A DNA stretch of 64,000 bases, from assembly GCF_016863035.1 (NCBI RefSeq), contig NZ_BOOC01000007.1:124001-188000 (forward strand), written 5' to 3'. Source of the stretch: Microbispora corallina (GTDB taxonomy: Bacteria; Actinomycetota; Actinomycetes; Streptosporangiales; Streptosporangiaceae). The position numbers were made by a program, and so were the translations under genes. Positions 16,158-25,526 of this stretch are shown in pieces. Under the pieces are notes generated by a model. That model was given only the letters and a program-made list of their open reading frames with translations, had not been told where the DNA came from and did no database searches. The stretch's first letter is position 1; every line of letters begins with the position of its first letter.

Positions 16158-17785
16158 GCGCTGTCAGCACCGCCCAGGCGCAGTTCGGGCTGGGGTCCCG
16201 GCTCGCGGCCCTGTCCAGGATCGTCGAGCTCGGCCCCGGCCGGGTCGAGCCGGCTCTGCTCACGGAGGCCGCGCAGCTGCTCCTGCGGGCGGGCGACCGG
16301 CTGAAGCTGTCGCCCGAGCACACCGTGGTCGCCCTCGCCGGAGGCACCGGCAGCGGCAAGTCCTCGCTGTTCAACGCCGTGTCCGGGCTGGAGCTGTCGC
16401 CGATCGGGGTGCGCAGGCCCACCACCGCCCGTACGCACGCCTGCGTGTGGGGACTCGACGGCGCCGCGCCGCTGCTCGACTGGCTGCAGATCCAGTGGCG
16501 GCACCGGTTCGCCCGCGCGAGCGCGCTCGACAGGGGCGAGGGCCGGCTGCACGGGCTGATCCTGCTCGACCTGCCCGACCACGACTCGATCCGGGCGCTG
16601 ACCGACCCCGAGGCGCACCGGCTCATCCAGGTGGCCGACCTGGTGGTGTGGGTGCTCGACCCGCAGAAGTACGCCGACGCCTCGGTGCACCGGCGGTACG
16701 TCGCGGAGCTGACCGGCCACGACGACGTCACGGTCTTCGTGCTCAACCAGGCCGACCGGTTGACCCCGGAGGAGCAGGCCGAGTGCGTGGCCGACCTGGA
16801 GGACCTGCTGCGCCGGGAGGGCGTCGCCCACCCCCGGGTCGTCGCGACGTCCGCCACCACCGGCAAGGGGATAGACGGGCTCAAGGCGGTGCTGGCCGAC
16901 TCGGTCGCCGCCCGGCGGGCCGCCTACCAGCGGCTGGAGGCCGACCTCGACCGCCTGATGGCGCGGCTGGCCAAGGAGATGCCCGAGGTCCTGCACGTCG
17001 AGCCGACCGTGGACGGCGCCCGCCGCGCGGGGCTGACCGACGCGCTCTGCGACGCCGTCGGCGTCTCGGCGCTGGGCGAGGCCATGGAGAACGTGTACGG
17101 GGTGCGCTCGGTCGACTGGGTCGGCTGGCCGTACGCCCGCTGGGCCGCGAGGCTGCGGCCCGACCCGCTGAGCAGCCTGCGGCTCGGCGGGGTCAAGGAC
17201 GACATCCGCACCCTGGTCGGCAGCTCGGTCAGCGCGCAGCCCGCCGAGGTCGACAACGCCGTCCAGGCCCTGGGCGACGGGCTGTCCGCTGGGATGCCGG
17301 AGGTGTGGCAGAACGGCGTGCGCGAGGCCGCCCGGTCCCGCTCGCCGGAGCTGTCGGGGGCGCTGTCGAAGGAGCTCGCGGAGGTCGCCCCGCCGCTCGA
17401 CCGGGTGCCCGGCTGGTGGTGGCTGCTGAAGATCTGGCAGTACCTGCTCGTCGTCATGTTCGTCGCCGGGCTCGCCTGGGCCGGCTCGATCCTCGCGTAC
17501 GGCGTGTTCAAGGCGGGACGGCCCCCGGCCGAGATCCTCGGCGACGTGGCGGTGCTGCCGTGGGTGGGGCTGATGATGGTCAGCGTCCTCGGGCTCGGAC
17601 TGCTGTCCGCGGTGGCGAGCAGGAACTTCGTGGTGCTTGGGGCGGGCAAGGAGCGCGACCGGCTCGAACGCGACATGCGGCGCCGGGTGGGCGCGGTGGC
17701 CCAGGACATGGTGGTCACCCCGGTCGAACGCGAGCTGAACCGGTACAACGAGTTCTTCGGGGCCATGGCGGCCGCTCGCCGGTAG
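16154..17785 (+). CDS. YfjP/dynamin-like membrane GTPase
   Basis: 543 residues. P-loop GGTGSGKSS at 63-71, G3-like LLDLPDHDS, G4 VLNQADRL near residue 198 and TSATTGKGIDGL as G5. Two predicted membrane helices close the protein (YLLVVMFVAGLAWAGSILAY near 432 and PWVGLMMVSVLGLGLLSAVA near 470), so it sits in the cytoplasmic membrane with both ends inside. The gene starts after GGTGGGGA and lies 49 bases from its GTPase partner. It fits the second member of actinobacterial dynamin-like pairs, which work together on membranes at division septa; that role is inferred. Confidence 0.87.
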   Translation: MSAVSTAQAQFGLGSRLAALSRIVELGPGRVEPALLTEAAQLLLRAGDRLKLSPEHTVVALAGGTGSGKSSLFNAVSGLELSPIGVRRPTTARTHACVWGLDGAAPLLDWLQIQWRHRFARASALDRGEGRLHGLILLDLPDHDSIRALTDPEAHRLIQVADLVVWVLDPQKYADASVHRRYVAELTGHDDVTVFVLNQADRLTPEEQAECVADLEDLLRREGVAHPRVVATSATTGKGIDGLKAVLADSVAARRAAYQRLEADLDRLMARLAKEMPEVLHVEPTVDGARRAGLTDALCDAVGVSALGEAMENVYGVRSVDWVGWPYARWAARLRPDPLSSLRLGGVKDDIRTLVGSSVSAQPAEVDNAVQALGDGLSAGMPEVWQNGVREAARSRSPELSGALSKELAEVAPPLDRVPGWWWLLKIWQYLLVVMFVAGLAWAGSILAYGVFKAGRPPAEILGDVAVLPWVGLMMVSVLGLGLLSAVASRNFVVLGAGKERDRLERDMRRRVGAVAQDMVVTPVERELNRYNEFFGAMAAARR

Positions 17786-17883
17786 CTGTCCACAGAATCG
17801 CGTTCGGCGCCGTGGCGGTCGTGCCGCGGAGGCCAGTGTGTCGTCCGAGCCCGGCGAGTGTCCGGGCCGGGGAGGCACATGCG

Positions 17884-18633
17884 ATGAGCGACATCCACGT
17901 CACGTTGAGCGGGAACGTCACCGACGACCCCCGGCAGTACCAGTTCAGGGACGGATCCCGCGTCACCTCGCTGCGGATGGCCGTCAACAGGCGGGTCCTC
18001 GACCAGCAGACCAACACCTGGCAGACGAGGGACACGACGTACTACACGGTCCGCTGCTACCGGGGGCTGGGGGACAACGTCCACCAGTCGATCAGGAAGG
18101 GCCACCCCGTCGTCGTGTACGGCAAGCTGCGCATCAAGCAGTTCGAGCGTGACGGGGAGCAGCGGTTCTGGGCCGAGATCGAGGCGAGCTCGGTCGGCCA
18201 CGACCTCAAGTGGGGGATCACGAGCTTCGAGAAGCCCCTGAGGGCGTTCGCCGGGGCCGCGCCCACCGACGACGACCGCCAGGCCATGGAGGACGCGACG
18301 AAGGAGTGGGAGCTCGCCACTCCCGCCGCTCCCCGCTCGGTGGACGAGCTGCGCCTGCCTTTCGGCGTCCCCGGGGACGGCGTCCCGGGCGACGGCATGG
18401 CCGACGACGGCTTCGCCGACGGCGACGACGACCGGGACGGGCCGTCCGCGGGCGAGATCGCGGCGGCGGCCGGCCGGGCGCCCGGCGACCGGCGTGATGC
18501 GGACGGGGGCGAGGCGGGGGACGGGCCGGCGACCCCGGCGGGGACGGCCGGCACCGGGGAGGCGGCGGACGACGCCGAGGCCGACGCCGAGGACGACGGG
18601 GTTCCCTGGATTCCCCGCGCCCTGGCCGCCTGA
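17884..18633 (+). CDS. ssbB: Single-stranded DNA-binding protein, SsbB type
   Basis: 249 residues. The OB fold fills the first ~120 residues (HVTLSGNVTDDPRQYQFRDG, TYYTVRCYRGLGDNVHQSIR, HPVVVYGKLRIKQFERDGE). The rest is a long acidic linker rich in Asp, Gly and Ala. It does not end in the DDDIPF-type tail that recruits partners in canonical SSB; the closest match is DDGVPWI, eight residues before the C terminus. This fits a second, sporulation-type actinomycete SSB rather than the replicative one beside rpsF. Last gene of the rightward run; the next 49 bases form a large hairpin. Confidence 0.9.
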   Translation: MSDIHVTLSGNVTDDPRQYQFRDGSRVTSLRMAVNRRVLDQQTNTWQTRDTTYYTVRCYRGLGDNVHQSIRKGHPVVVYGKLRIKQFERDGEQRFWAEIEASSVGHDLKWGITSFEKPLRAFAGAAPTDDDRQAMEDATKEWELATPAAPRSVDELRLPFGVPGDGVPGDGMADDGFADGDDDRDGPSAGEIAAAAGRAPGDRRDADGGEAGDGPATPAGTAGTGEAADDAEADAEDDGVPWIPRALAA

Positions 18634-18682
18634 GGCGGCCCCTGGTTCTGGCGGGCGGCCGGGCCCGCCAGACCTGGCCGCC
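18634..18682 (+). terminator. Long hairpin terminator after ssbB
   Basis: An inner perfect 10-bp stem (TCTGGCGGGC at 18647-18656 with GCCCGCCAGA at 18663-18672, six-base loop) is extended by an outer GGCGGCC/GGCCGCC pair at 18634-18640 and 18676-18682. No U-tract. It starts one base after the stop codon. Confidence 0.8.
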
Positions 18683-19325
18683 CGCAACCCCATGGCTCGT
18701 CGGGCCCGGCAACGGCCCCTGGGCACGGGTGTGGCGTTCGAAGGAAGGGCCGCGGCGAGGGGGCGGGAAGGCCGGGGGAGTGGCGGTACCGGTGCGCGGC
18801 GAGGGCGGGAGGGCCCGAGGGGGCGGCAGGAAAAGGGCCGCGGCGAGGGGGCGGGAAGGCCGGGGGAGTGGCGGTAAGGGGGCGCTGCGAGCTTGCAGGA
18901 TCGCGGAGAGGCGGCAAGGGGGCGCTGCGAGAGGACGCGGAGGAACCCGGGGTGACGGGAGGCGCCGGTGCGGGTGCCGGGTGCGTGGGCGGGCACGCGG
19001 TGGAGGGGCACCGGCCGTCTGGTGCCGGCCTCCCGGGACGGGAGTCCGGGGTCGGCCGATGGCGAGGCCCGCGTCGTTACAAGAGCACCCTGATCAGGTC
19101 CAGATGATGCCCCGCACCATGGCTGCTCCTTTCCCAACGTCCCGCTCCGGGAAGCGGGTTCCCACCAGAGCAGGTCGCCGCGCAAATCGCCTTAGACCCG
19201 CTCGTAGGCCATCAGATCCAGATGGCCACCGTGTAAAGGTAGCGGTTCCCGTCGCGCGGCGCACACTCCGCAACTATTGTGTTACACATCGTGAGACGCT
19301 GTTTATGGTTGCGTTGGGGGACGGA
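18683..19325. other. Non-coding spacer ssbB - diguanylate cyclase
   Basis: About 640 bp without a supportable gene. The first half is purine-rich on the plus strand and made of direct repeats (listed separately). The second half is less GC-rich; it holds a CCCGCT/AGCGGG hairpin at 19141-19158 and ends with an A/T-rich stretch around 19262-19308 likely to contain the promoter of the diguanylate cyclase gene. Frames crossing it lack the third-position GC bias of real genes. Confidence 0.6.
18745..18876 (+). repeat. 44-bp direct repeat, two copies 88 bp apart
   Basis: An exact 44-bp purine-rich sequence starting AAGGGCCGCGGCGAGGGGGC occurs at 18745-18788 and 18833-18876. A second direct repeat, GGCGG(T/C)AAGGGGGCGCTGCG and flanks, overlaps its end at 18870-18891 and recurs at 18910-18931. 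The plus strand carries long G runs, so G-quadruplex formation is possible. Confidence 0.9.
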
Positions 19326-20627
19326 ATGACGGCGCCCAGTCAGACCTCGGCCAGAACGCGTGACCCGATCTACTCACGCGGCCGGTGGCCCCTGCTGGCC
19401 CAGCCGACCACCCTGGTCGTCTACCTCGGCGCCGTCGTGGCGCTCGCGATCGCGGTGATCGTGGTCCTCGCGCGCCAGACCCCCCTCGTCGTGCCGGATC
19501 TGGTCATGTTCGCCGCGCTCACGGGCTGCGGAGCGGTCTGCATCGAGGCCACCCGGCGTCTCGGCATGCCGGCCGGGGTGTCCCGCGACCTGTTGTCGGC
19601 GTGGTGGCTCCCGGCGGCGTTCCTGCTGCCGCCGCTCTACGCCGTCCTGGCCCCGATCCCGTTGCAGATCCTGCTGCAGCTGCGGGTCCGGGCGACCGTC
19701 GTGTACCGGCGGGTGTTCAGCGCCGCCGCGATCGGCCTGGCGGCGGGGGCGGCCTCGGCGGTGTTCCACCGCTGGGTCCACGACCCCGACGAGCTGTATG
19801 GCGGCAGCGGCGGGCCGATCGCCGTGGCCGCGGCCTGTGCGGTGCTGTTCACCGTGCTCAACACCGCGCTGATCGCGGTCGCCGCGCACGCGGCCGACCC
19901 CGAGGGCCGGTGGGGCGAGGTCCTGTGGGACCGCGAGCGGGTCCTGCTCGACGCCGTCGAGCTGTGCCTCGGCGTGGTCGTCGCGGTCGTGTGCGGGCTC
20001 AACCTGGCCCTGCTGCTGCTCGTCCTGCCCCCGGTCGTGCTGCTCCAGCGCAGCCTCCTCCACGCGCAGCTGCAGGCGGCGGCCCGCACCGACCCCAAGA
20101 CGGGCCTGCTCAACGCGGCGGCCTGGCAGCGCGAGGCCGACACGGAGATCATCCGGGCCCAGCGGACCGGGGTGCCGCTGGCGCTCGTCCTGGTGGACAT
20201 CGACCACTTCAAGCGGGTCAACGACACCTACGGCCACCTCGTCGGCGACCAGGTGCTGATCCAGGTGGCCACCACGCTGCGCAGCCAGCTCCGCGAGTAC
20301 GACGTCGTGGGCCGCTTCGGCGGGGAGGAGTTCGTCGTCCTCCTGCCGGGCGCCGACGTCACCGAGGCCCGCCGGGTGGCCGAGCGGCTCCGCCGGCGGG
20401 TCGGCCGGATGGCGGTCTCGGCGGAGCAGGCCATGGTCACGGTCACGGTCTCGGCCGGGGTCGCCATCATGAACGTGCACGGGGAGGACCTGATCGAGCT
20501 GCTCGCGGCGGCCGACCTCGCCCTCTACCGCGCCAAGGAACTGGGCAGGGATCGCATCTGCCTTCCGGCCGCGCCGGTCGCCCCGCCTCCCCGAAGCGCG
20601 GACGGCGCAACCGGCGCCATCCCCTAG
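19326..20627 (+). CDS. Membrane-bound GGDEF diguanylate cyclase
   Basis: 433 residues from ATG 19326, which has GGGGGACGGA directly upstream (ATG 19305 is an alternative). Six or so membrane helices fill residues 25-245 (a MASE-like sensor with no recognisable ligand site), then a GGDEF domain: TDPKTGLLNAAAWQREAD, LVDIDHFKRVNDTYGHLVGD and the active-site GGEEF. RxxD (REYD) five residues before GGEEF is an inhibitory I-site, so the enzyme should make cyclic di-GMP from GTP with product feedback. In actinomycetes c-di-GMP controls development through BldD. ettA follows ten bases downstream with its own promoter signal. Confidence 0.92.
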   Translation: MTAPSQTSARTRDPIYSRGRWPLLAQPTTLVVYLGAVVALAIAVIVVLARQTPLVVPDLVMFAALTGCGAVCIEATRRLGMPAGVSRDLLSAWWLPAAFLLPPLYAVLAPIPLQILLQLRVRATVVYRRVFSAAAIGLAAGAASAVFHRWVHDPDELYGGSGGPIAVAAACAVLFTVLNTALIAVAAHAADPEGRWGEVLWDRERVLLDAVELCLGVVVAVVCGLNLALLLLVLPPVVLLQRSLLHAQLQAAARTDPKTGLLNAAAWQREADTEIIRAQRTGVPLALVLVDIDHFKRVNDTYGHLVGDQVLIQVATTLRSQLREYDVVGRFGGEEFVVLLPGADVTEARRVAERLRRRVGRMAVSAEQAMVTVTVSAGVAIMNVHGEDLIELLAAADLALYRAKELGRDRICLPAAPVAPPPRSADGATGAIP

Positions 20628-20637
20628 GCTTGAGAGC
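20625..20637 (+). promoter_or_regulatory. Leaderless promoter of ettA
   Basis: A -10 box TAGGCT at 20625-20630 ends seven bases before the ettA ATG, so the transcript should start at or next to the A of the start codon. No Shine-Dalgarno sequence precedes the ATG, which supports leaderless translation. Confidence 0.55.
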
Positions 20638-22302
<1,665 letters not shown>

Positions 22303-22334
22303 CGACTCCGTCGCCCAGCGGCGCAAGCGGGCCT

Positions 22335-22376
22335 ACGAAGCCGGCCGGAACCCGAAGGGGTTTCGGCCGGCTTCGT
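22335..22376. terminator. Hairpin terminator after ettA
   Basis: A 19-bp stem (22335-22353 with 22358-22376, one G-U pair) closed by a GAAG tetraloop. The gene downstream runs towards it from the other strand, so it probably ends both transcripts. It recurs almost exactly at 25380. Confidence 0.85.
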
Positions 22377-22438
22377 CGTACCGCGGCGCCGCCACCCGTC
22401 GCCGGACCACCCGCCCACGCCCCCGCCTGCCCGTGCCT
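22336..22438 (+). repeat. ~100-bp hairpin repeat, copy 1
   Basis: The ettA terminator hairpin plus about 60 bases to its right (down to TGCCCGTGCCT) recur at 25380-25481 with roughly 80-85% identity and small indels. Direct orientation. The two copies enclose the response regulator, histidine kinase and small membrane-protein genes. Confidence 0.88.
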
Positions 22439-22592
22439 CTGCGCCAGGTCGGGAGCCCCGCGTGCCCACCAGCGGATGGGTGAGGCCGCCGCCCTTGCGG
22501 GTCCGGGTGACGACCCGCGGCGGTGGATGTCGCGGACACCTCGCGGGCTGATCCTCTTCGGCCCGGTGGCGGGGCCGGTGCACTGGCCGTGG

Positions 22593-23252
22593 TCAGCGGC
22601 CAGGATGGACGAGGCCGCATTCGTAGGCGAAGACCACAGCCTGGACTCGATCGCGCAGACCCAGCTTGGCGAGGATGCGGGTGACGTGGGTTTTGACCGT
22701 TGGCCCGCTGAGGTACAGTTCCGCGGCGATCTCTGCGTTGGAGCGGCCTCGGGCGATGAGCCTCAGTACCTCGAGTTCGCGCGGGGTCAGCGTCTCGAGC
22801 CCGGATGGGTGGTCGGAGCCCGGCCGGGGGCGGCGGACATAGTCCTCGATCATCCGCCGGGTGATCTCCGGGGCGAGTAGTGCCTCGCCCGCGGCGACCG
22901 TACGGACGGCTCCGGCCAGCTCACGCGGCGGCGCGCTCTTGAGCAGGAAGCCGCTCGCCCCGGCCCGCAGCGCCTGGTAGACGTACTCATCCTCATCGAA
23001 TGTCGTGAGCATGAGGATGCGCGCCCGGCAGGTGCCGCCGTTCAGAAGGTGGCGGGTCGCCTCGATGCCGTCCAGGCGCGGCATGCGGATGTCCATGAGG
23101 ATGACGTCGGGCTGCAGCACGGACCCACGGTCGATGGCCTCGACGCCGTCCACCGCCTCGCCAACGACCTCGATATCGTCCTGACCCTCCAGAATCGAGC
23201 GGAAACCGCCGCGTACGAGGGCCTGGTCGTCGACGAGCAAGACCCTGATCAT
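22593..23252 (-). CDS. NarL/LuxR-type response regulator
   Basis: 219 residues. An N-terminal receiver with acidic pair D8-D9, phospho-acceptor D54 (VILMDIRMPRLDG) and conserved Lys (GFLLKSAPP), then a LuxR helix-turn-helix (LTPRELEVLRLIARGRSNAE, VKTHVTRILAKLGLRDRVQA). The ATG overlaps the stop of the histidine kinase gene by four bases, so the pair is translationally coupled and certainly cognate. Target genes are unknown; the divergent membrane protein at 24675 is the nearest candidate. Confidence 0.95.
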   Translation of the reverse strand: MIRVLLVDDQALVRGGFRSILEGQDDIEVVGEAVDGVEAIDRGSVLQPDVILMDIRMPRLDGIEATRHLLNGGTCRARILMLTTFDEDEYVYQALRAGASGFLLKSAPPRELAGAVRTVAAGEALLAPEITRRMIEDYVRRPRPGSDHPSGLETLTPRELEVLRLIARGRSNAEIAAELYLSGPTVKTHVTRILAKLGLRDRVQAVVFAYECGLVHPGR

Positions 23253-24475
23253 CGCTGGCCCGCCTCCAGCGGCAACTGCGCGGTCACGGTGAAGCCGCCG
23301 CCGGGCGTGTCCGCTGTCTCGAGCGAGCCACCGTAGAGCCCGACCCGTTCGCGCATCCCGATCAGGCCGTGCCCGACCCGGTTGGTGTCGGCCCTGCCCG
23401 ACCCGCCTGTCCGCCCGGTGTCGCGGATGCTCACCCCTACGGACTGGTCGTCGTAGCGCAACCTGACGTGCGCGGTGGTCGGCGCGGCGTGTTTCAGCAC
23501 GTTGGTGAGCGCCTCCTGCACGATCCGGTACACGGTCAGGTCCACGCCGGGTGGCAGCGGGCGGCCCGAGCCCTCCACGGTGAGCTCGACCGGCAGGCCG
23601 ATCGCGGTCATGTGGTCGACCAGTTCGGCCAGGTCGGCCGTCCCCGGCTGCGGCTTGAGCGCGAGCCGGGCCCGTTCCCCGCGCAGCAGGCCGAGCATGC
23701 GCCCGAGTTCGCCGACGGCCTGCCGCCCGGTCTCCTGGACCGAGCGCAGCGGTGCTCGCGCCTTCTGCGGGTCGCGGTCCAGCAGGGCCTCTGCGGCGCC
23801 CGCCTGGACCACCATGACGCTGACGCAGTGGGCGACGATGTCGTGCAACTCGCGCGCGATGCGGGCGCGCTCGTCGGCGAGCGCGACCCGGATCGCTTCC
23901 TCGCGCTCGGCCTCCAGCCGCCGGGCCCGGGCGCGGTCGTCGGAGTGGCTGTGAGCGCGGGCACGCAGGACCCGGCCGGCGACGAAGCACACCGCCAGCG
24001 GCACCGCGACGAACGGGATGTTGCCGACGGTGCCGGACTCCGGGTTGCGCAGGAACACGACGACCAAGCCGGCGCCGACGGCCGCCACGCCGATGAAGGC
24101 CCGCGCCGGCACACTGTGCCGGGCCACCGAGTAGGTGGCGACCAGGATCGGCAGGAGGTCGCCCCACAGCGTGACCGTCAGCGGCGTCACCAGCATCGGC
24201 CCGGCGATCGCGACCGCGAGGATCACGGCGGTGGCGAGCGGCGTCACCCGGCGCAACGCAAGGATCACGGTCGCCACCAGCGTGGAGGCGACCACGGCCG
24301 GCATCGGGCCGTACGGCGTCGAGTTGTCGAGATGGAACGCGAGGTCGGCCTGGGCGAAGCCGGTGATCGCAAGGGCGAGCAGCGCGTCGGGGAGCAGCCC
24401 GGCCGCCCTGTGCCGCAGCCACGCACGCGCCGGCGACTCCACCCGGGCCTGGGCCGGGTTTATCACGTCCATCAC
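23249..24475 (-). CDS. Two-component sensor histidine kinase (HisKA_3)
   Basis: 408 residues. Four to six membrane helices lie between residues 25 and 175 with short loops, so sensing is probably within the membrane. The dimerisation/phospho-acceptor domain has ARIARELHDIVAHCVSVMVV with phospho-His at about 211. The HATPase follows (TVYRIVQEALTNVLKHA, HGLIGMRERVGLYGG). NarX/DesK-like class common in actinomycetes, coupled to the downstream regulator by ATGA. Members of this class near small membrane proteins often respond to envelope or lipid stress, but the signal here is not known. Confidence 0.94.
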   Translation of the reverse strand: MMDVINPAQARVESPARAWLRHRAAGLLPDALLALAITGFAQADLAFHLDNSTPYGPMPAVVASTLVATVILALRRVTPLATAVILAVAIAGPMLVTPLTVTLWGDLLPILVATYSVARHSVPARAFIGVAAVGAGLVVVFLRNPESGTVGNIPFVAVPLAVCFVAGRVLRARAHSHSDDRARARRLEAEREEAIRVALADERARIARELHDIVAHCVSVMVVQAGAAEALLDRDPQKARAPLRSVQETGRQAVGELGRMLGLLRGERARLALKPQPGTADLAELVDHMTAIGLPVELTVEGSGRPLPPGVDLTVYRIVQEALTNVLKHAAPTTAHVRLRYDDQSVGVSIRDTGRTGGSGRADTNRVGHGLIGMRERVGLYGGSLETADTPGGGFTVTAQLPLEAGQR

Positions 24476-24674
24476 ACCCGCAAGTTACCTACGGCGCGCT
24501 CGTGTGGCGTCATCCGCAGGTCGCATTTCCGGCGGCGTGGTTCGCGACCGAGGTATCGACCGGTGCCGACCCCGGTACGACGACGCCGCGGGTGCGCAGG
24601 GCCGACGCTGAGGACGCGCCGCCGACGGACGGCAGCGCGCACAGCGCCCGGCGCTGCGAACCATGGAGGAGACC
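24476..24674. promoter_or_regulatory. Divergent promoter region kinase / membrane protein
   Basis: The 199-bp gap between two outward-facing starts must contain both promoters. CAAGTTACCTA near 24480 is the only A/T-rich patch beside the kinase start. No clear dyad for the LuxR-type regulator was found. Confidence 0.35.
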
Positions 24675-25307
24675 ATGACCGTGAACGTGAGACGCCTCGC
24701 CGGATGGGCGCTCGTCGTCGGCACGATCGTCGCGTTGGCGGGTTACCTCGCCGCCAACCTGCTCGCGCCGGGCAGTGGCGACCAGGTGTTCCGGTACCAG
24801 AACTGGCCGCTGTTCGAGGGGATCGCGCTGGTCGGGGACGTCGTCATCGCGCTGGGGCTGCCGGTGATCCTGACCTTCGCCGGGCGTGCACCGAAGCTGC
24901 ACATCGTCGGCTATGCCGGCATATTCGCCGCGCTGGTGATGCTCAACGTCGGCGAGGGCACCACTGAGGCGTTCGTCAAGCCGTATCTGGTCGGCCACGG
25001 CGGCATCCCCGCAGAGGAACCGCCGGGTTTCGCGGTCTTCGAGGGTGTCGCGCTCCTGGCGCTGGTCGTCGGGTCGATCTGCCTCGGCATCGCTGTGCTG
25101 AGGGCGCGGACGCTGCCGTGGTGGATCGGAGTCGCGTTGATCGTCTCGTGCCTCCTCGGCGCTCTCGGGCTCCCCGGGGCCTTGTTCCTGCTGCCTGACG
25201 GCGTCTTCTTCGCGGCGCTGTTCGCCATCGGGGTCTTCGCCTTACGGGGACGGCCGGACCGTACTCCCGAGACGATCGGGCAGGCGGCTGTCAGCGCCCA
25301 GGGATGA
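24675..25307 (+). CDS. Six-helix membrane protein (DUF4386-like)
   Basis: 210 residues from ATG 24675, preceded by GGAGG with a five-base spacer (the ATG at 24663 contains this SD and is unlikely). About six hydrophobic helices: ALVVGTIVALAGYLAANLLA, GIALVGDVVIALGLPVILTF, GYAGIFAALVMLNVG, VALLALVVGSICLGIAVL, IGVALIVSCLLGALGLPGAL, VFFAALFAIGVFAL. The pattern is like DUF4386-type proteins of unknown function. It is divergent from the two-component system and inside the repeat-bounded block, so it is the most likely target or partner of that system. Confidence 0.7.
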   Translation: MTVNVRRLAGWALVVGTIVALAGYLAANLLAPGSGDQVFRYQNWPLFEGIALVGDVVIALGLPVILTFAGRAPKLHIVGYAGIFAALVMLNVGEGTTEAFVKPYLVGHGGIPAEEPPGFAVFEGVALLALVVGSICLGIAVLRARTLPWWIGVALIVSCLLGALGLPGALFLLPDGVFFAALFAIGVFALRGRPDRTPETIGQAAVSAQG

Positions 25308-25379
25308 TCTTTTCGCCTCCCGCATCGACGTCCAGCGCCACGGCCACCACCCGCCCCTCTGCGGCCGCCGGCGGACTCA

Positions 25380-25481
25380 CGAGGCCGGCCGGAACCCGAA
25401 GGGGTTCCGGCCGGCTTCGCCGTCACCGGGGCGTCATCCCGTCGTCGGACCACTCGCCCGCGCCCCCGCATGCCCGTGCCT
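25380..25481 (+). repeat. ~100-bp hairpin repeat, copy 2 (terminator)
   Basis: Second copy of the element at 22336-22438. The hairpin arms GGCCGGCCGGAACCC and GGGTTCCGGCCGGC pair perfectly here, whereas copy 1 has a G-U pair. It stands between the converging membrane-protein and glucosidase genes and can terminate both. Confidence 0.88.
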
Positions 25482-25526
25482 GGGCGAGCGACCCCTCATC
25501 CCGTCAGGAGGCGCTTGGCGGCGGGG

